From positions 1-49,029 of the forward strand of contig CADCTA010000051.1 of NCBI GenBank assembly GCA_902805675.1: a stretch of DNA of 49,029 nt. Reading direction: 5' to 3'. The notes beneath the pieces were generated by a model that was not told the DNA's origin, ran no database searches, and worked only from the letters and a program-made list of their open reading frames with translations. Every line of letters starts with the position of its first letter. Positions within the stretch are counted from its first letter, which is position 1. This stretch comes from an uncultured Chthoniobacterales bacterium (GTDB lineage Bacteria; Verrucomicrobiota; Verrucomicrobiia; Chthoniobacterales; UBA10450). Positions 1 through 8,851 of this stretch are shown here, piece after piece. Both the position numbers and the translations under genes were made by a program.

Positions 1-2
1 AA

Positions 3-734
3 GGCTCCGACACCCTCGGCGCGAAACTCGTCCCGCAGCTCGCGGAGCAGTTTAAAGCGCAGAACCCCGGCACCACCTTCGACATCGCCGCCGAAGGCTC
101 CACCACCGGCATCGCTGCCATCACCGATGGCACCGCGCAGATCGGCATGTCGAGCCGCCGCGCGAAACCGGCGGAAGTCGGCGCCGCCACGGGCAAAGGC
201 GTGAACATGAAACCGATCATCGTCGCCTACGACGGCATCGCGGTCATCGTGAACGCCAACAACCCGATCAAAGCCCTGACCCGCGCGCAGGTAGAGCAGA
301 TCTTCACCGGCAGCGTGACCGACTGGAGCGCAGTCGGCGGCACCGGCGGCAAGATCTCCATCTACACGCGTAACACTTCCTCGGGCACCTACTCCGACTT
401 CAAGGAGCTGGCCATGAAGAAGCGCGACTACGCCGGCGGCTCGCAGAAGATGGCGGGCAACGAGCAGATCGCCTCCGAAGTAAGCAAGAACCCGAACGGC
501 ATCGGCTACGTCGGCCTGGCTTACATGAAAGTCGGCGGCATCAAAGTCGTGCCAATCGACGGCACCATGCCTTCCATCCAGACGGTCCAGGGCAAGAGCT
601 ACCCTTATGCGCGCCCGACGTTCTACTACACAAACGGCGACCCACAGGGCGTCGCGAAGCAGTTCGTCGACTTCACGCTCAGCGGCGCCGGCCAGAAGGT
701 CGTGGCTAACGTGGGATTTGTTCCGGTTAAGTAA
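3..734 (+). CDS. PstS-like phosphate-binding protein, 5' end cut by the window
   Basis: Periplasmic solute-binding protein of the PstS / PBP-like type, expected to capture phosphate for an ABC importer. The reading frame is open from base 3, so the start codon and signal peptide lie outside the window; about 243 residues remain. The family signatures GSDTLGAKL, AAEGSTTGI, the phosphate-loop-like YTRNTSSGTYSDF, and MAGNEQI are visible. It is very similar to the full-length gene at 13647, which shares most of these strings, so the two are recent paralogues. No pstC, pstA or pstB is nearby. It ends in TAA and is followed by a strong hairpin terminator. Assignment to the family is firm; phosphate as ligand is inferred from family resemblance and from the Pho-box-like sites upstream of the paralogue. 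Confidence 0.9.
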   Translation, partial: GSDTLGAKLVPQLAEQFKAQNPGTTFDIAAEGSTTGIAAITDGTAQIGMSSRRAKPAEVGAATGKGVNMKPIIVAYDGIAVIVNANNPIKALTRAQVEQIFTGSVTDWSAVGGTGGKISIYTRNTSSGTYSDFKELAMKKRDYAGGSQKMAGNEQIASEVSKNPNGIGYVGLAYMKVGGIKVVPIDGTMPSIQTVQGKSYPYARPTFYYTNGDPQGVAKQFVDFTLSGAGQKVVANVGFVPVK

Positions 735-760
735 GACTAACGGTTAGGTCAAAGAGGAGA

Positions 761-790
761 GCCCGCTGGGAGAGATCCCAGCGGGCTTTT
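761..790 (+). terminator. Rho-independent terminator after the pstS-like gene
   Basis: A 10-bp perfect stem, GCCCGCTGGG paired with CCCAGCGGGC, encloses a six-base loop and is followed directly by TTTT. It starts 26 bases after the stop codon of the pstS-like gene. Confidence 0.9.
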
Positions 791-977
791 CATTGCCCAT
801 GAACAACCACGTGCCACCGGGTGGCAATTCGGCGGATCAACCACCTCGCTCGTCGATCGCCGCACGAATCGCGCACTAACCGGGCCACAGCGAGCCGGTC
901 CGGAGCCGCTCGATTGAGCGTTGCCCGTGCATGGAGCACATTGGGCCCGTGCCCCGGGATTTTACCACCGCGTCGAG

Positions 978-1571
978 ATGAACGACGTTGCCGTCGCCCG
1001 GCGCCTCGAATACGCCACGCTCAGCTGGAACGTCGTCGAAGGCGCTGTTTCGATCACCGCCGGCCTGCTCGCCGGCAGCGTCGCCTTGGTCGGCTTCGGC
1101 GTGGATGCTTTCATCGAGAGCGTCTCCGGCGCAGTGCTGCTCTGGCGGCTCCAGGCAGGCGAGCTCGGCGAGAGCCGCGAGCGGGCCGCCTTGCGTCTCG
1201 TCGGCGTCAGCTTCCTTCTGCTGGCGGCTTATGTGCTTTTCGAAGCCACCGCGTCGTTGCTCAGGCGTGAACCGCCGGAGGCGAGCACGCTCGGCATCGT
1301 CATCGCAGCGACCTCCTTGCTGATCATGCCCCTGCTCGCCCGGGCCAAGCGCCGCGTCGCCGCACGCATGAACAGCCGCGCGCTCGCTGCGGATTCACGC
1401 CAGACCCAGCTTTGCGCGTACCTCTCCGCCATTCTCCTCGTCGGGCTGGCGCTGAATTATCTCTTCGGCTGGTGGTGGAGCGATCCGCTGGCCGCGCTCA
1501 TCATGGTGCCGATCATCGCCCGTGAAGGCATCGAAGCCCTGCGCGGCGAAACCTGCGGCTGCTCGACTTAA
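978..1571 (+). CDS. Half-size cation-efflux (CDF-like) membrane protein
   Basis: Probable integral membrane protein resembling the transmembrane half of cation diffusion facilitators. Hydrophobic segments include SITAGLLAGSVALVGFGVD, SFLLLAAYVLFEATASL, IVIAATSLLIMPLLA and AYLSAILLVGLALNYLFGW. The acidic motif GFGVDAFIES sits where CDF proteins place metal ligands. The cytoplasmic C-terminal domain of full CDF transporters is missing; instead the chain ends in GETCGCST, a small cysteine cluster. Length of 197 residues fits the short single-domain 'cation transporter' group. I chose the ATG at 978 because the protein from there begins at the conserved region; an in-frame upstream start at 921 would add 19 unconvincing residues. 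No strong ribosome-binding site precedes either. Substrate unknown. Confidence 0.75.
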   Translation: MNDVAVARRLEYATLSWNVVEGAVSITAGLLAGSVALVGFGVDAFIESVSGAVLLWRLQAGELGESRERAALRLVGVSFLLLAAYVLFEATASLLRREPPEASTLGIVIAATSLLIMPLLARAKRRVAARMNSRALAADSRQTQLCAYLSAILLVGLALNYLFGWWWSDPLAALIMVPIIAREGIEALRGETCGCST

Positions 1572-1683
1572 CCCACCACCCTTGGATTGACGGACGCCAA
1601 CGACGGCTCCGGTCCGCTCCGGATCGCCAAGCCTCCCCTCATCGAAGCCCGCCGCGCGACTGACGATTCAGTCGCAGCCCACC

Positions 1684-4614
1684 TTACCTGGTGAGGTGAT
1701 AAGCCTCGACCAGCGCAATGCCGGTCGTGCCATCCTTGCCGCGGACAATGGCGGTGTAATTGCCGGGATACAACGTGGCCACGATTGCGCTCTCCCGGTC
1801 ATGCACCGGCGGGATCGTTGTCTCTGCGATTTCCCTTTCGCGACCAGCCTTCCAGTCGTCGCTCAGGTCAATCAATTCGCCGTTCACGTCCCGGAGTTCC
1901 AGCACCGGATCCTGCAACGCTGTGGCGATCGCCGCCGGAAGCGACGGCCCGATCGCGCGCACGAGAACGCGGGTCGGGTTCGAGCCAACGACAATCAGCC
2001 CGCCGATCATCACATTCTCGCCGGTGCCTACGTTGCCGCGCGTCGCGATGTTAGCCATCGACGCGCTCGCTCCCTGCTCGAGATCGTACACTTCAACGAG
2101 CGCAACACCCGCCGCGCCGTTCTTGCCGCGCACGACAGCGGTGCAAGGGCCCGGCGGCAATGCCGCGAGGAGCAGAGACTCGAGCTCGCTCGTGGGCGCG
2201 AGGCCGCTCGCCGCGACCGCGTCTTCCTGCGACGCGCCGCTCTGCGTATCCACTTTCCAATCGTCGTTGCGCACAATATTTCCCGCGCTGTCGTGCAGCT
2301 CGAGAGTGGTGTCGCTGACCGCGCCCGCGATGCCGGCCGCGCCGAGCGACGGCCCGATCGCGCGGATCGCGACCTTCTTTGTCGCGCCGGGCGCGCCTTT
2401 GATGATGAAGCCGCCGATCAACGCGCCATCCCCTTCACTCACGAAGCCACGCGTCGAGATATTGCCGAGGAGATCCGGCTCGGCCGCCGTGGTGCTCTGA
2501 AAGATATCGATCGTGCCCTGGCTTGTGCCGACGACGAAGAGCCGCCGCGAGCCGGGATCGAAGACCATGTTCCTGGCGTCGAGGCTCGTGTGTTCGCCAA
2601 GCGGCTCGTAGGTGTTGGCGTCGTAAGCGGTGATCCGGTGCGGCCTGGGCTCAAAGTCGTCAGGCCCGGACGTTGTTTGCGTAGCGTACAAACGATTGCC
2701 CACCTCATCGACGGCGAACGTGCGTACGCCGAAGTATTCGCCTCCTGGCGCGAACTCCGTCTCAAGCTCTCCCGTTAACCCATTCAGCACTGCGATCCTC
2801 GTGTCAGAGGCCTGTGGGCTTGGCGACGTCGACCGTATGATGCTGACGAAAACCTTTCCGGTCCGTTTGTCCACCGCGATGCTGCTCGGGGCTGGTACCG
2901 TTTCGGAACCGACAACGACATTCGTCGTCGTATCGATCGTCGCCATCGTACGGCCGTGGACCGCATAGAGGCGGCCGAGTACAGGATTCACCGCGATCTT
3001 TGGCACGCTCGGCCACCCACCACCATCGGTGAGATAAATGGTGTCGACGAGCGTCTCCGAGCCTGCGTCATACACTGCCACCTTGATGCGGCCGTACGGG
3101 TAGCGCACAAAAGGCGGCGGCGACGCCGGCTCGATGAGCCCGACGTAAATCCGGCGTCGCGTGTCATCGACTGCCACCGGCGCGTCTGGCTGCATGCCCG
3201 GGACCGCGATGGAGCTGCGCACCTGATTGGTCGCGCCGTCGAGCACGTCAATCACCGGCGTTTCACGATTAGCGCCGGAACGGGGCACGTACACGCGGTT
3301 CAGCCGTTCGCTTACCGCAACACTGCGCGGCTGAGTTGCAAATGCATCGGACGAGGGAGGTCCCGCCACCTCGAGTGGGACTCGCGCTGTGACATCTCCG
3401 CTACTCGCCTGCAGAACGAGCAACTCTGCCGCCGCTGCATCTGTGACGTAGAGGCGATCGGTGCCAGAATTCGCAGCCATGCCGAGCGGCCGGTAGCCGA
3501 CAGTGATCTGTGTTCGGTTCAGCGTCGCGAGATCGACGACGGTCACAGCGGATGCTGCCTGCCCGTAATCGTGAAGAAAGAACACATCGTCGCCGCCCTC
3601 CACGTCTGTAACGGCACTGTGCCTCTGGCGCACGATTTCACGCCTGAACTCGAGCGTGTCCGCCGCATACTCGTAGCCGCCTACGAAGATCGCGTTGCGC
3701 GAGGGCGAAACGGCGAGGGAGTAGGCCCAGGGCACATTCTGCGTGTTCTCCATCACCAGCTCACCATTTTCGCCATCGAGCACGAAGATGCCGATGCGCT
3801 GGTCGACCCGGCCCGAGAAGTAGACGCGGTTGTTCGCCGGGTTAAAAGCAGCCGCGTTCGCATTCGGCATCGCCGTGGGGATAGCCTTGAAGGTATCGGT
3901 CGCGCTGTCGATGACCACGCCGGGTTTGCCGACACCCTCGCTATTGTGGCCCATCACGAACACCTTGTTCGAAACGGGGCTCAGGACGAGGAAGTTGCCC
4001 GCGTCGGTCTTTAAGGTCGTGATCACCTTCGGCTGGTCCCTGGCGCCATCGATCACGAGCACGTTTCCGAAGCCGTCCGCGATGTAGACTTTGTGGTTGT
4101 TCGGATTGACCACGATCCTCGACAAGTCGCTCAAATTCTCGACGCGATTGATCGCCGGCAGAATCAGGTCGGTTCCTTCGCCAGTCAGGTTCTGGTTCGT
4201 GGCACCATCGATGACGCGGAGCACAAACTTCGGTCCATCGAGCTGGCCCAGCACATAGATCTTGTTGCCGAGGGGCGCGGCGCTTGGATCGACGGCGATG
4301 GCGAACTGCAGGAAGCGATTGATCGAGTTGGCGTAGCGACCGAGGTTCACACCTCCGATGATCTTTTTCGTCGCGGTGTCGATCACCTTGATAGCCTCCT
4401 CGCTCTGACCTGATGACGGCCAGCCACCAACATAAAGCCGGTCCGTCACGGAGTTGATCGCGAGGTGCCGCGGCACGTGGACGTCTGGGCCTGGCGCGAG
4501 ATCAAGCACGCCCGCGGCGGTGGTGCCGGGCGGCTGCGCATGCGCACCGATCAGCGCGAACGATGAAATGAAGGCCGCGACCGCTGCAGTCCGACAGAAG
4601 ACAGTAGAATTCAC
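1684..4614 (-). CDS. Exported YVTN-type beta-propeller protein with two C-terminal modules
   Basis: A 976-residue exported protein of unknown function. It starts at GTG with a signal peptide (AAVAAFISSFALIGAHAQ). Residues about 40-730 are built of beta-propeller repeats of the YVTN/YncE type, each with a pattern like NKIYVLG, NHKVYIADGFGNVLVIDG, NRVYFSGRVDQ or GRLYAVHG. Residues about 735-976 hold two copies of a roughly 120-residue module: each starts NISTRG or NIATRG, has a VRAIGPSL or IRAIGPSL core, then a DDWK element, and ends ALVEVYDLEQG or ALVEAYHLTR. It is the most divergent of three paralogues in the window (others at 18168 and 21022). Such propellers usually bind ligands or proteins; the module may serve surface retention, which is inference. 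Confidence 0.85.
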   Translation of the reverse strand: MNSTVFCRTAAVAAFISSFALIGAHAQPPGTTAAGVLDLAPGPDVHVPRHLAINSVTDRLYVGGWPSSGQSEEAIKVIDTATKKIIGGVNLGRYANSINRFLQFAIAVDPSAAPLGNKIYVLGQLDGPKFVLRVIDGATNQNLTGEGTDLILPAINRVENLSDLSRIVVNPNNHKVYIADGFGNVLVIDGARDQPKVITTLKTDAGNFLVLSPVSNKVFVMGHNSEGVGKPGVVIDSATDTFKAIPTAMPNANAAAFNPANNRVYFSGRVDQRIGIFVLDGENGELVMENTQNVPWAYSLAVSPSRNAIFVGGYEYAADTLEFRREIVRQRHSAVTDVEGGDDVFFLHDYGQAASAVTVVDLATLNRTQITVGYRPLGMAANSGTDRLYVTDAAAAELLVLQASSGDVTARVPLEVAGPPSSDAFATQPRSVAVSERLNRVYVPRSGANRETPVIDVLDGATNQVRSSIAVPGMQPDAPVAVDDTRRRIYVGLIEPASPPPFVRYPYGRIKVAVYDAGSETLVDTIYLTDGGGWPSVPKIAVNPVLGRLYAVHGRTMATIDTTTNVVVGSETVPAPSSIAVDKRTGKVFVSIIRSTSPSPQASDTRIAVLNGLTGELETEFAPGGEYFGVRTFAVDEVGNRLYATQTTSGPDDFEPRPHRITAYDANTYEPLGEHTSLDARNMVFDPGSRRLFVVGTSQGTIDIFQSTTAAEPDLLGNISTRGFVSEGDGALIGGFIIKGAPGATKKVAIRAIGPSLGAAGIAGAVSDTTLELHDSAGNIVRNDDWKVDTQSGASQEDAVAASGLAPTSELESLLLAALPPGPCTAVVRGKNGAAGVALVEVYDLEQGASASMANIATRGNVGTGENVMIGGLIVVGSNPTRVLVRAIGPSLPAAIATALQDPVLELRDVNGELIDLSDDWKAGREREIAETTIPPVHDRESAIVATLYPGNYTAIVRGKDGTTGIALVEAYHLTR

Positions 4615-4809
4615 GGGAGGGGTAAGAAGGGGCCGAGCCTAGCTGAACCCGCTCCGCTTGTGGAGTCCTTTTTTTGGATGGTGCGGGTTTACTGCGCGCT
4701 TCGTAGGTAGATTCGCCGCCGCCCGAGTCGGGAGGGATTTCCTGGGGACAAGCAGGGTCGATGCAATCGCGGGTTGCCGTCTGCGCGGCGCGCTCCGGGA
4801 GCCGCCCGG

Positions 4810-6798
4810 CTAACGCCCTGAAGCCTTGCGTCGGCGCATCACCAGCAGCGCTGCCGCTCCGACGCCGAGCAGCGCATAGGTGCCTGGCTCCGGGACCGCC
4901 TGGAAGTCGCTCAGCACCACGTCAGAGCCCGTGTAGCTGACCGCGAACGATCCCGTCCCGTCGCTCGTCGCGACGCGACCACCGTTCGGCGCATTGGCGA
5001 AGGCTCCGGTCAGCGATGCCGCATCCAGGATCGTAAACGCATCCGTAGGTGCAACGCCAAGCAGACCGCCCTCGAAGCCATTGATGAAGCTCACATCGAG
5101 GAAGCCGGCCAGCGTCGTTGCTCCGCTCGTCGCGCGATCGAATTCCGTCGGCAGACGCCCGCCAATCTCGATCGTGAAGCGCGCCGCCTCTTCGAACACA
5201 AGATCGCCGCTCACGATCAGCATCCCGGCTGCGTCCGGCGCGCCGGGCGACAAGTCGCCGCCGTTCGCGATGCTCGCGTTGATCGTGCCGCTTCCCGCGA
5301 CGCTGCCGCCATTGATATCGAGCGGCGACGAAGCCGAGACGCTGCCGCCATTCAGCACGAGCGAGCCGGCCGATTGCGTATAGGCGCCGTCGAACGCGAT
5401 CGTGCCGCTCTGCGCTTCGACGGTTCCGCTGTTCGCAAACGAGACGCCGGTGCCAAACGTCGTGCTGCCAACCCCGCCGGACTTCGTAAACGTGCCGGCG
5501 TTCACAAAGCTTCCCTCCGTCGCGCCTGACGCGAGCACGAAGCTGGCGTCGTTCTGGGCGGTGAATGTTCCCGCGCTCGTGTTGTTGAAGCCGCCGCCGT
5601 CGAGCATCGCCACATTCCCGGAATCGCTCCAGGTCGCGACCGATGCGTTCTCAAGCGTACGGCCGAGCGTCTTCGTGGCCGAGCCGCTGATCGCGAGCCC
5701 GCCTTCCGTGCGCGTCGTGCCGGTGCCGGCCATTGTGCCGCCGGTCCAGCTGAAAGCACCCGTCGACGTGAACGTGCCACTCCCGCGCAACACCGCCGTG
5801 GACCCGCTGAGCGTCGCCGTGCCGGTAGTCGCGCGGCTGTTGAAGTCATTACGGCCGCCGCTGATCACGCTGTTTGCAACGTCGTAGGTGCCGGCGACGA
5901 CATTGCTGCCGAGCGCGGTGCTGCCGGTAAACGACACCGTGCCGTCTCCCGTCACGCTCGACGCGCCCTGCAGATTCTGATCACCCGCGAAGCTGAGCTG
6001 CGCCCCGCCGCTCACGACGAAGCTGCCACTGCTCGTGCCGCCGCCGAAAAACCCAAGCGTGCCAGTCTGAGCCTGCACCGCGCCGGAGTTGTTGAACGCC
6101 ACCCCACCCGTGAGCGAGCTCAGCCCCGTGCCTGCCGATTTCGTGAAGCTGCCCGCATTGTTGAAAGCCGATGGGCCACCGAACGACGTGAAGCTGTTGT
6201 CGCTTTGCGCGTCGAAGCTCGCGCCGCTCAGGTTCTGGAACGCCGCGCCTTGCAACATCGTCAAACCACCGCTCGTCCAGGTAGTCGTCGTGGCGTTGTT
6301 GAAGGTCCGCCCGAGCTGCTTGAACCCGGAGCCGCTCAGGAGCACGCCGCCGTTCGCGTTCACTACGCCGCCGCCCGCGAGCGAACCCGCCTGCCAATCG
6401 ATCAGCCCGCCCACCGTCAGCGCAGCATTCCCGGCGACCGAGCCGTTGTTGGTCAGCGTCAGCTTCCCATTCAGCGTCAGCGGATTGTTCAGAGTCAGGA
6501 ACCCGGACAGCGTAAGATTCTCGATCGTCACGCCGCCGATGATGTCCTGCGTGACACGCGTCGTCCCGCTCGGCCCTGGGACGGTCACGTTGTAAGTCGC
6601 GCCCGCGGGTCCGCCGTTGTTTGGAACTTCGAGCGTGGACCATTTGAGTGACTCGCTCCAGTTGCCTTCCGTGCCGGCCAGCCAGCCGGCATCTCTGGTC
6701 TGCGCCTCAGCGGTGGCGGCAAGCAGCGCTCCGCCGACTGCGAACGCACAGCATCGGAGCAGATTTGCGGCAGAAAAAAGCGTCGTCCGGATCATCAT
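4810..6798 (-). CDS. PEP-CTERM protein with autotransporter-like beta-strand repeats
   Basis: A 662-residue secreted, probably surface-bound protein. A signal peptide (LLRCCAFAVGGALLAATAEA) is followed by a Gly/Ser/Thr/Asn-rich region typical of right-handed beta-helix passengers. Two internal repeats are visible: one with AFNNAGSFTKSAGTGLSS and SGAVQAQTGTLGF, the other with SFVNAGTFTKSGGVGSTT and SGTVEAQSGTIAF. The C-terminus is a standard PEP-CTERM sorting signal: VPEPGTY, a hydrophobic helix ALLGVGAAALLVM, then MRRRKASGR. In known systems an exosortase recognises this tail, cuts it in the membrane and hands the protein to exopolysaccharide or the cell surface. There is no C-terminal beta-barrel, so it is not a true autotransporter. 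Two tandem ATG codons at 6798 and 6795 are both possible starts. Confidence 0.88.
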   Translation of the reverse strand: MMIRTTLFSAANLLRCCAFAVGGALLAATAEAQTRDAGWLAGTEGNWSESLKWSTLEVPNNGGPAGATYNVTVPGPSGTTRVTQDIIGGVTIENLTLSGFLTLNNPLTLNGKLTLTNNGSVAGNAALTVGGLIDWQAGSLAGGGVVNANGGVLLSGSGFKQLGRTFNNATTTTWTSGGLTMLQGAAFQNLSGASFDAQSDNSFTSFGGPSAFNNAGSFTKSAGTGLSSLTGGVAFNNSGAVQAQTGTLGFFGGGTSSGSFVVSGGAQLSFAGDQNLQGASSVTGDGTVSFTGSTALGSNVVAGTYDVANSVISGGRNDFNSRATTGTATLSGSTAVLRGSGTFTSTGAFSWTGGTMAGTGTTRTEGGLAISGSATKTLGRTLENASVATWSDSGNVAMLDGGGFNNTSAGTFTAQNDASFVLASGATEGSFVNAGTFTKSGGVGSTTFGTGVSFANSGTVEAQSGTIAFDGAYTQSAGSLVLNGGSVSASSPLDINGGSVAGSGTINASIANGGDLSPGAPDAAGMLIVSGDLVFEEAARFTIEIGGRLPTEFDRATSGATTLAGFLDVSFINGFEGGLLGVAPTDAFTILDAASLTGAFANAPNGGRVATSDGTGSFAVSYTGSDVVLSDFQAVPEPGTYALLGVGAAALLVMRRRKASGR

Positions 6799-7130
6799 GC
6801 GCCGACCGTAGAAGCGCCGCCGCCGCAGACAAAGCGACGAACGTGTGACGTTCTCGTGGCGCGATGGTGAACCCCGCGCGACTCAACCACAGGCGTCGGA
6901 TTGTGTTGCGGCTAAGTGAAGACGGAGTCAGGCAAACAGGAGCCCGCTCGGACAGACTTCAGCGGGCTTTCTAATGCCGACGCTCACCCGCAGCACCGAT
7001 ACCTGCGGCGGCCAGGGCCAGGATGACAATGCATAGTCAAAATGGGACTACGCTTGTCGCCACGCCTACGGCAATCGTCTCCCGCGCTCGTAAGCATCGC
7101 CGTGTCCAGGCGACCTGACGCGCAACGCGT
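6799..7130. other. 332-bp intergenic gap between two PEP-CTERM genes
   Basis: No convincing gene. It holds the promoter side of the beta-strand-repeat PEP-CTERM gene and one orphan terminator-like hairpin at 6941-6970. Nothing else stands out. Confidence 0.6.
6941..6970 (+). terminator. Orphan terminator-like hairpin
   Basis: AGCCCGCT pairs with AGCGGGCT across a 12-base loop, followed by TT and CTAAT. The arms and their flanks match the outer part of the terminator at 761-790. Here, however, no plus-strand gene precedes it: both flanking genes are on the minus strand. It may be the relic of a lost plus-strand gene, or it may terminate transcription from the minus-strand gene to its right with a poor T-tract. 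Confidence 0.55.
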
Positions 7131-8015
7131 TCAGACCCTGGGAACAGCCTTCCGCCCGTCGCGTTCAGCGCGCCGTTTCACCGCAATCCGAAGAACCGCG
7201 CAAAACAGCGTCGCACCCACCAGCAGCGCCGAGGTGGCGGGTTCGGGGACGACGCCGATGTTATCCATGTGGCCGAACCCCATCCCGATGAACATTCCAT
7301 CGTAGGTAAACGGTCGCACGTCGGCCGCGGTATTCGTAAGCCCGAGGCTGATATTTTGCAGATCAGGCACCGCGGTGAAACTGGTCTCGCCAAGCGACAG
7401 ATTGCGGAGGAACAGACTGCCGGAACCCTGGCCGGCGTTCGCCGTGAAATCCATCTCAAGGCGAATCTGGTACCAGGAGAGATTCGCCAGGGTGATGCTG
7501 GAGAGGTGAGAAGTACCTCGCCCGGCCTCCTGGATGACGAGCCGCGCACCATTGCTGGTCATGGTTCCAAAGAGCGGCCCTGTTTCGCTGGCCTGGTTTA
7601 TGACCGAATCCGTATCCGTGATGCTGTCGTGCCCAAGCCCAAAGAGGGCCATCGGCGTGAAGACCGGATAGACATCGATCTGCAGAACGACGCTCGTCTC
7701 CAGACCGGTAAACTGGGCGAAGCTGAAGTTTGAATCATTCGTGCGGGCAGCGAAGCTGCTGAACGAGCTCGGGCCTTGCAGGACAGTGCTGGGATTGATC
7801 CCGCTGCCCTGGTCGACAGAGATCCCGCCAAATCCTCCCACGAGCTGCCATCCGTCCTGACCGCCGAGGGAGGCACGCCGCGTCAGTTCTTCAGCGGAGT
7901 AAATCTGGGCGCGGGCAGCCGGCGAGAGAGCGAACAGCAGTGCGCCGGCCAGCCCGATTAGCGCCGCATTCCGAAGGGCCTTCGCTTTCCTTTGGCCGGT
8001 GAGTTGTGACGCCAC
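7131..8015 (-). CDS. PEP-CTERM sorting-domain protein
   Basis: A 294-residue secreted protein. An N-terminal basic stretch and a hydrophobic signal (NAALIGLAGALLFALSPAARA) lead into a domain of unknown function with alternating beta-strand-like segments (VVLQIDVYPVF, GSGSLFLRNLSLG). Near the C-terminus is VVPEPATSALLVGATLFCAV followed by basic residues, the usual PEP-CTERM motif, hydrophobic helix and positive tail. Start is GTG; no strong ribosome-binding site precedes it. No exosortase gene lies in the window, so the processing enzyme must be elsewhere. The central domain resembles the concanavalin-like folds often found in PEP-CTERM proteins, but I cannot name it. It is a neighbour, on the same strand, of the other PEP-CTERM gene. 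Confidence 0.82.
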   Translation of the reverse strand: MASQLTGQRKAKALRNAALIGLAGALLFALSPAARAQIYSAEELTRRASLGGQDGWQLVGGFGGISVDQGSGINPSTVLQGPSSFSSFAARTNDSNFSFAQFTGLETSVVLQIDVYPVFTPMALFGLGHDSITDTDSVINQASETGPLFGTMTSNGARLVIQEAGRGTSHLSSITLANLSWYQIRLEMDFTANAGQGSGSLFLRNLSLGETSFTAVPDLQNISLGLTNTAADVRPFTYDGMFIGMGFGHMDNIGVVPEPATSALLVGATLFCAVLRIAVKRRAERDGRKAVPRV

Positions 8016-8027
8016 CCGCGGGGTATC

Positions 8028-8477
8028 TCAGATTAAAACCGCGACTGTCAACGGTCCATGCATACCGGCGATGGGAATGCTGAAGATGCTGTGGATCCAG
8101 CCCGCCGTCGTCGGTTTGGTCCCCTCATTCATGATCCGCCGGTCGGTCTTGTTGCCGATGGAAATGCCGCGTTCAAATCGAAAGATCCCCGAGTTGTCGT
8201 CGCCAAGGATGGCGAGAACCGTCGAACGCGGCCCCTGAATTGTGAGGTTCGCATTGAACAGCTGAATCAACTCAGTCACGACGATCGTGCCGGTGACCGC
8301 GAAGCCGATCGTGTCGCCGGATTGCGCTTCGGCGAGCGTCTGGCGCAGGGAGCCCGGTCCGCTGTTAATCGCGCTGGTGACGGCGTGCGTGGCTGCGGCC
8401 GCACTTCCCGCGGCACGCGCCGCGGGCAATATCATCAGGGCGAACAAACGGCGAAGGGAATAGCTGACTGCGTTCAT
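8028..8477 (-). pseudogene. Chimeric remnant: beta-helix N-terminus joined to a small membrane-protein N-terminus
   Basis: This open frame of 149 codons looks like two broken genes run together. The first part has a signal-like segment and then SAINSGPGSLRQTLAEAQSG, GTIVV and LTIQGP, the N-terminal signature of large exported parallel beta-helix proteins. It stops after FRFERGISIG, where such proteins normally continue for hundreds of residues. From an internal ATG at 8132 the sequence MNEGTKPTTAGWIHSIFSIP follows, matching the N-terminus of the small membrane protein at 12943-13150 (KESTKRTLTRWIHVVFSIPI). That second part also breaks off after about 24 residues and ends in unrelated sequence. 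Two N-terminal gene stubs joined in frame suggest a deletion. It could still be translated, but a function is unlikely. Confidence 0.6.
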
Positions 8478-8851
8478 GGTGAAGAGAATCCTCCTGTTGG
8501 TGGAAGGCTACGCTCCGGCTGAGCTGCCCCTGGCATTTCGTCTAGCGCCACTACGACGCGGCCGTGGCGGGTTCGGAAGTCTAAATACTTGTCGGATGTT
8601 GTCCGACTTGCCTTGCCGGGCATAGAAGATCACCATCGCTCTAGAAATTCACCGCCGCGCGCCAGTCGTTGAGCGCGGGACGGAACTCCCGAGGCCGCCG
8701 CCGCCGCGTCGAGCCGACAATCTCTTTGGTAACGATCCTGTTAAGAAAGCAAAGCAATCGTTCGTCCCCCAGATGCCGTATCAGTTGTACGGCAGGACGG
8801 ATGGCCTTCGCTCAAAGTCTGCGAGCGCAGCCCTCACCAAAAAGTCACCTC
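8478..8851. other. 374-bp intergenic region between divergent genes
   Basis: Region between the chimeric remnant (minus) and the CWAVG propeller gene (plus). An in-frame extension of the propeller frame runs up to 8669 but encodes an Arg/Ser-rich stretch lying before the signal peptide, so I treat it as non-coding. The only structure I see is the palindrome at 8591-8607. Confidence 0.5.
8591..8607. promoter_or_regulatory. Possible operator: perfect 6-bp inverted repeat
   Basis: GTCGGA, a five-base spacer TGTTG, then TCCGAC. It lies in the divergent intergenic region about 245 bases upstream of the CWAVG propeller start. It has no T-tract, so it is not a terminator. It could be a dimeric-regulator site; a chance palindrome in GC-rich DNA is the alternative. 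Confidence 0.3.

Noticed and set aside
1608-1623. Small inverted repeat TCCGG-TCCGCT-CCGGA between convergent genes
   Set aside because: Only five base pairs and no T-tract; too weak for a terminator call.
2956-4014. 352-residue open frame on the plus strand
   Set aside because: Antisense of the YVTN propeller gene; rich in Arg, His and Asp with no recognisable domain.
4810-6798. Classical autotransporter
   Set aside because: The beta-strand repeats fit, but the C-terminus is a PEP-CTERM tail and there is no outer-membrane beta-barrel.
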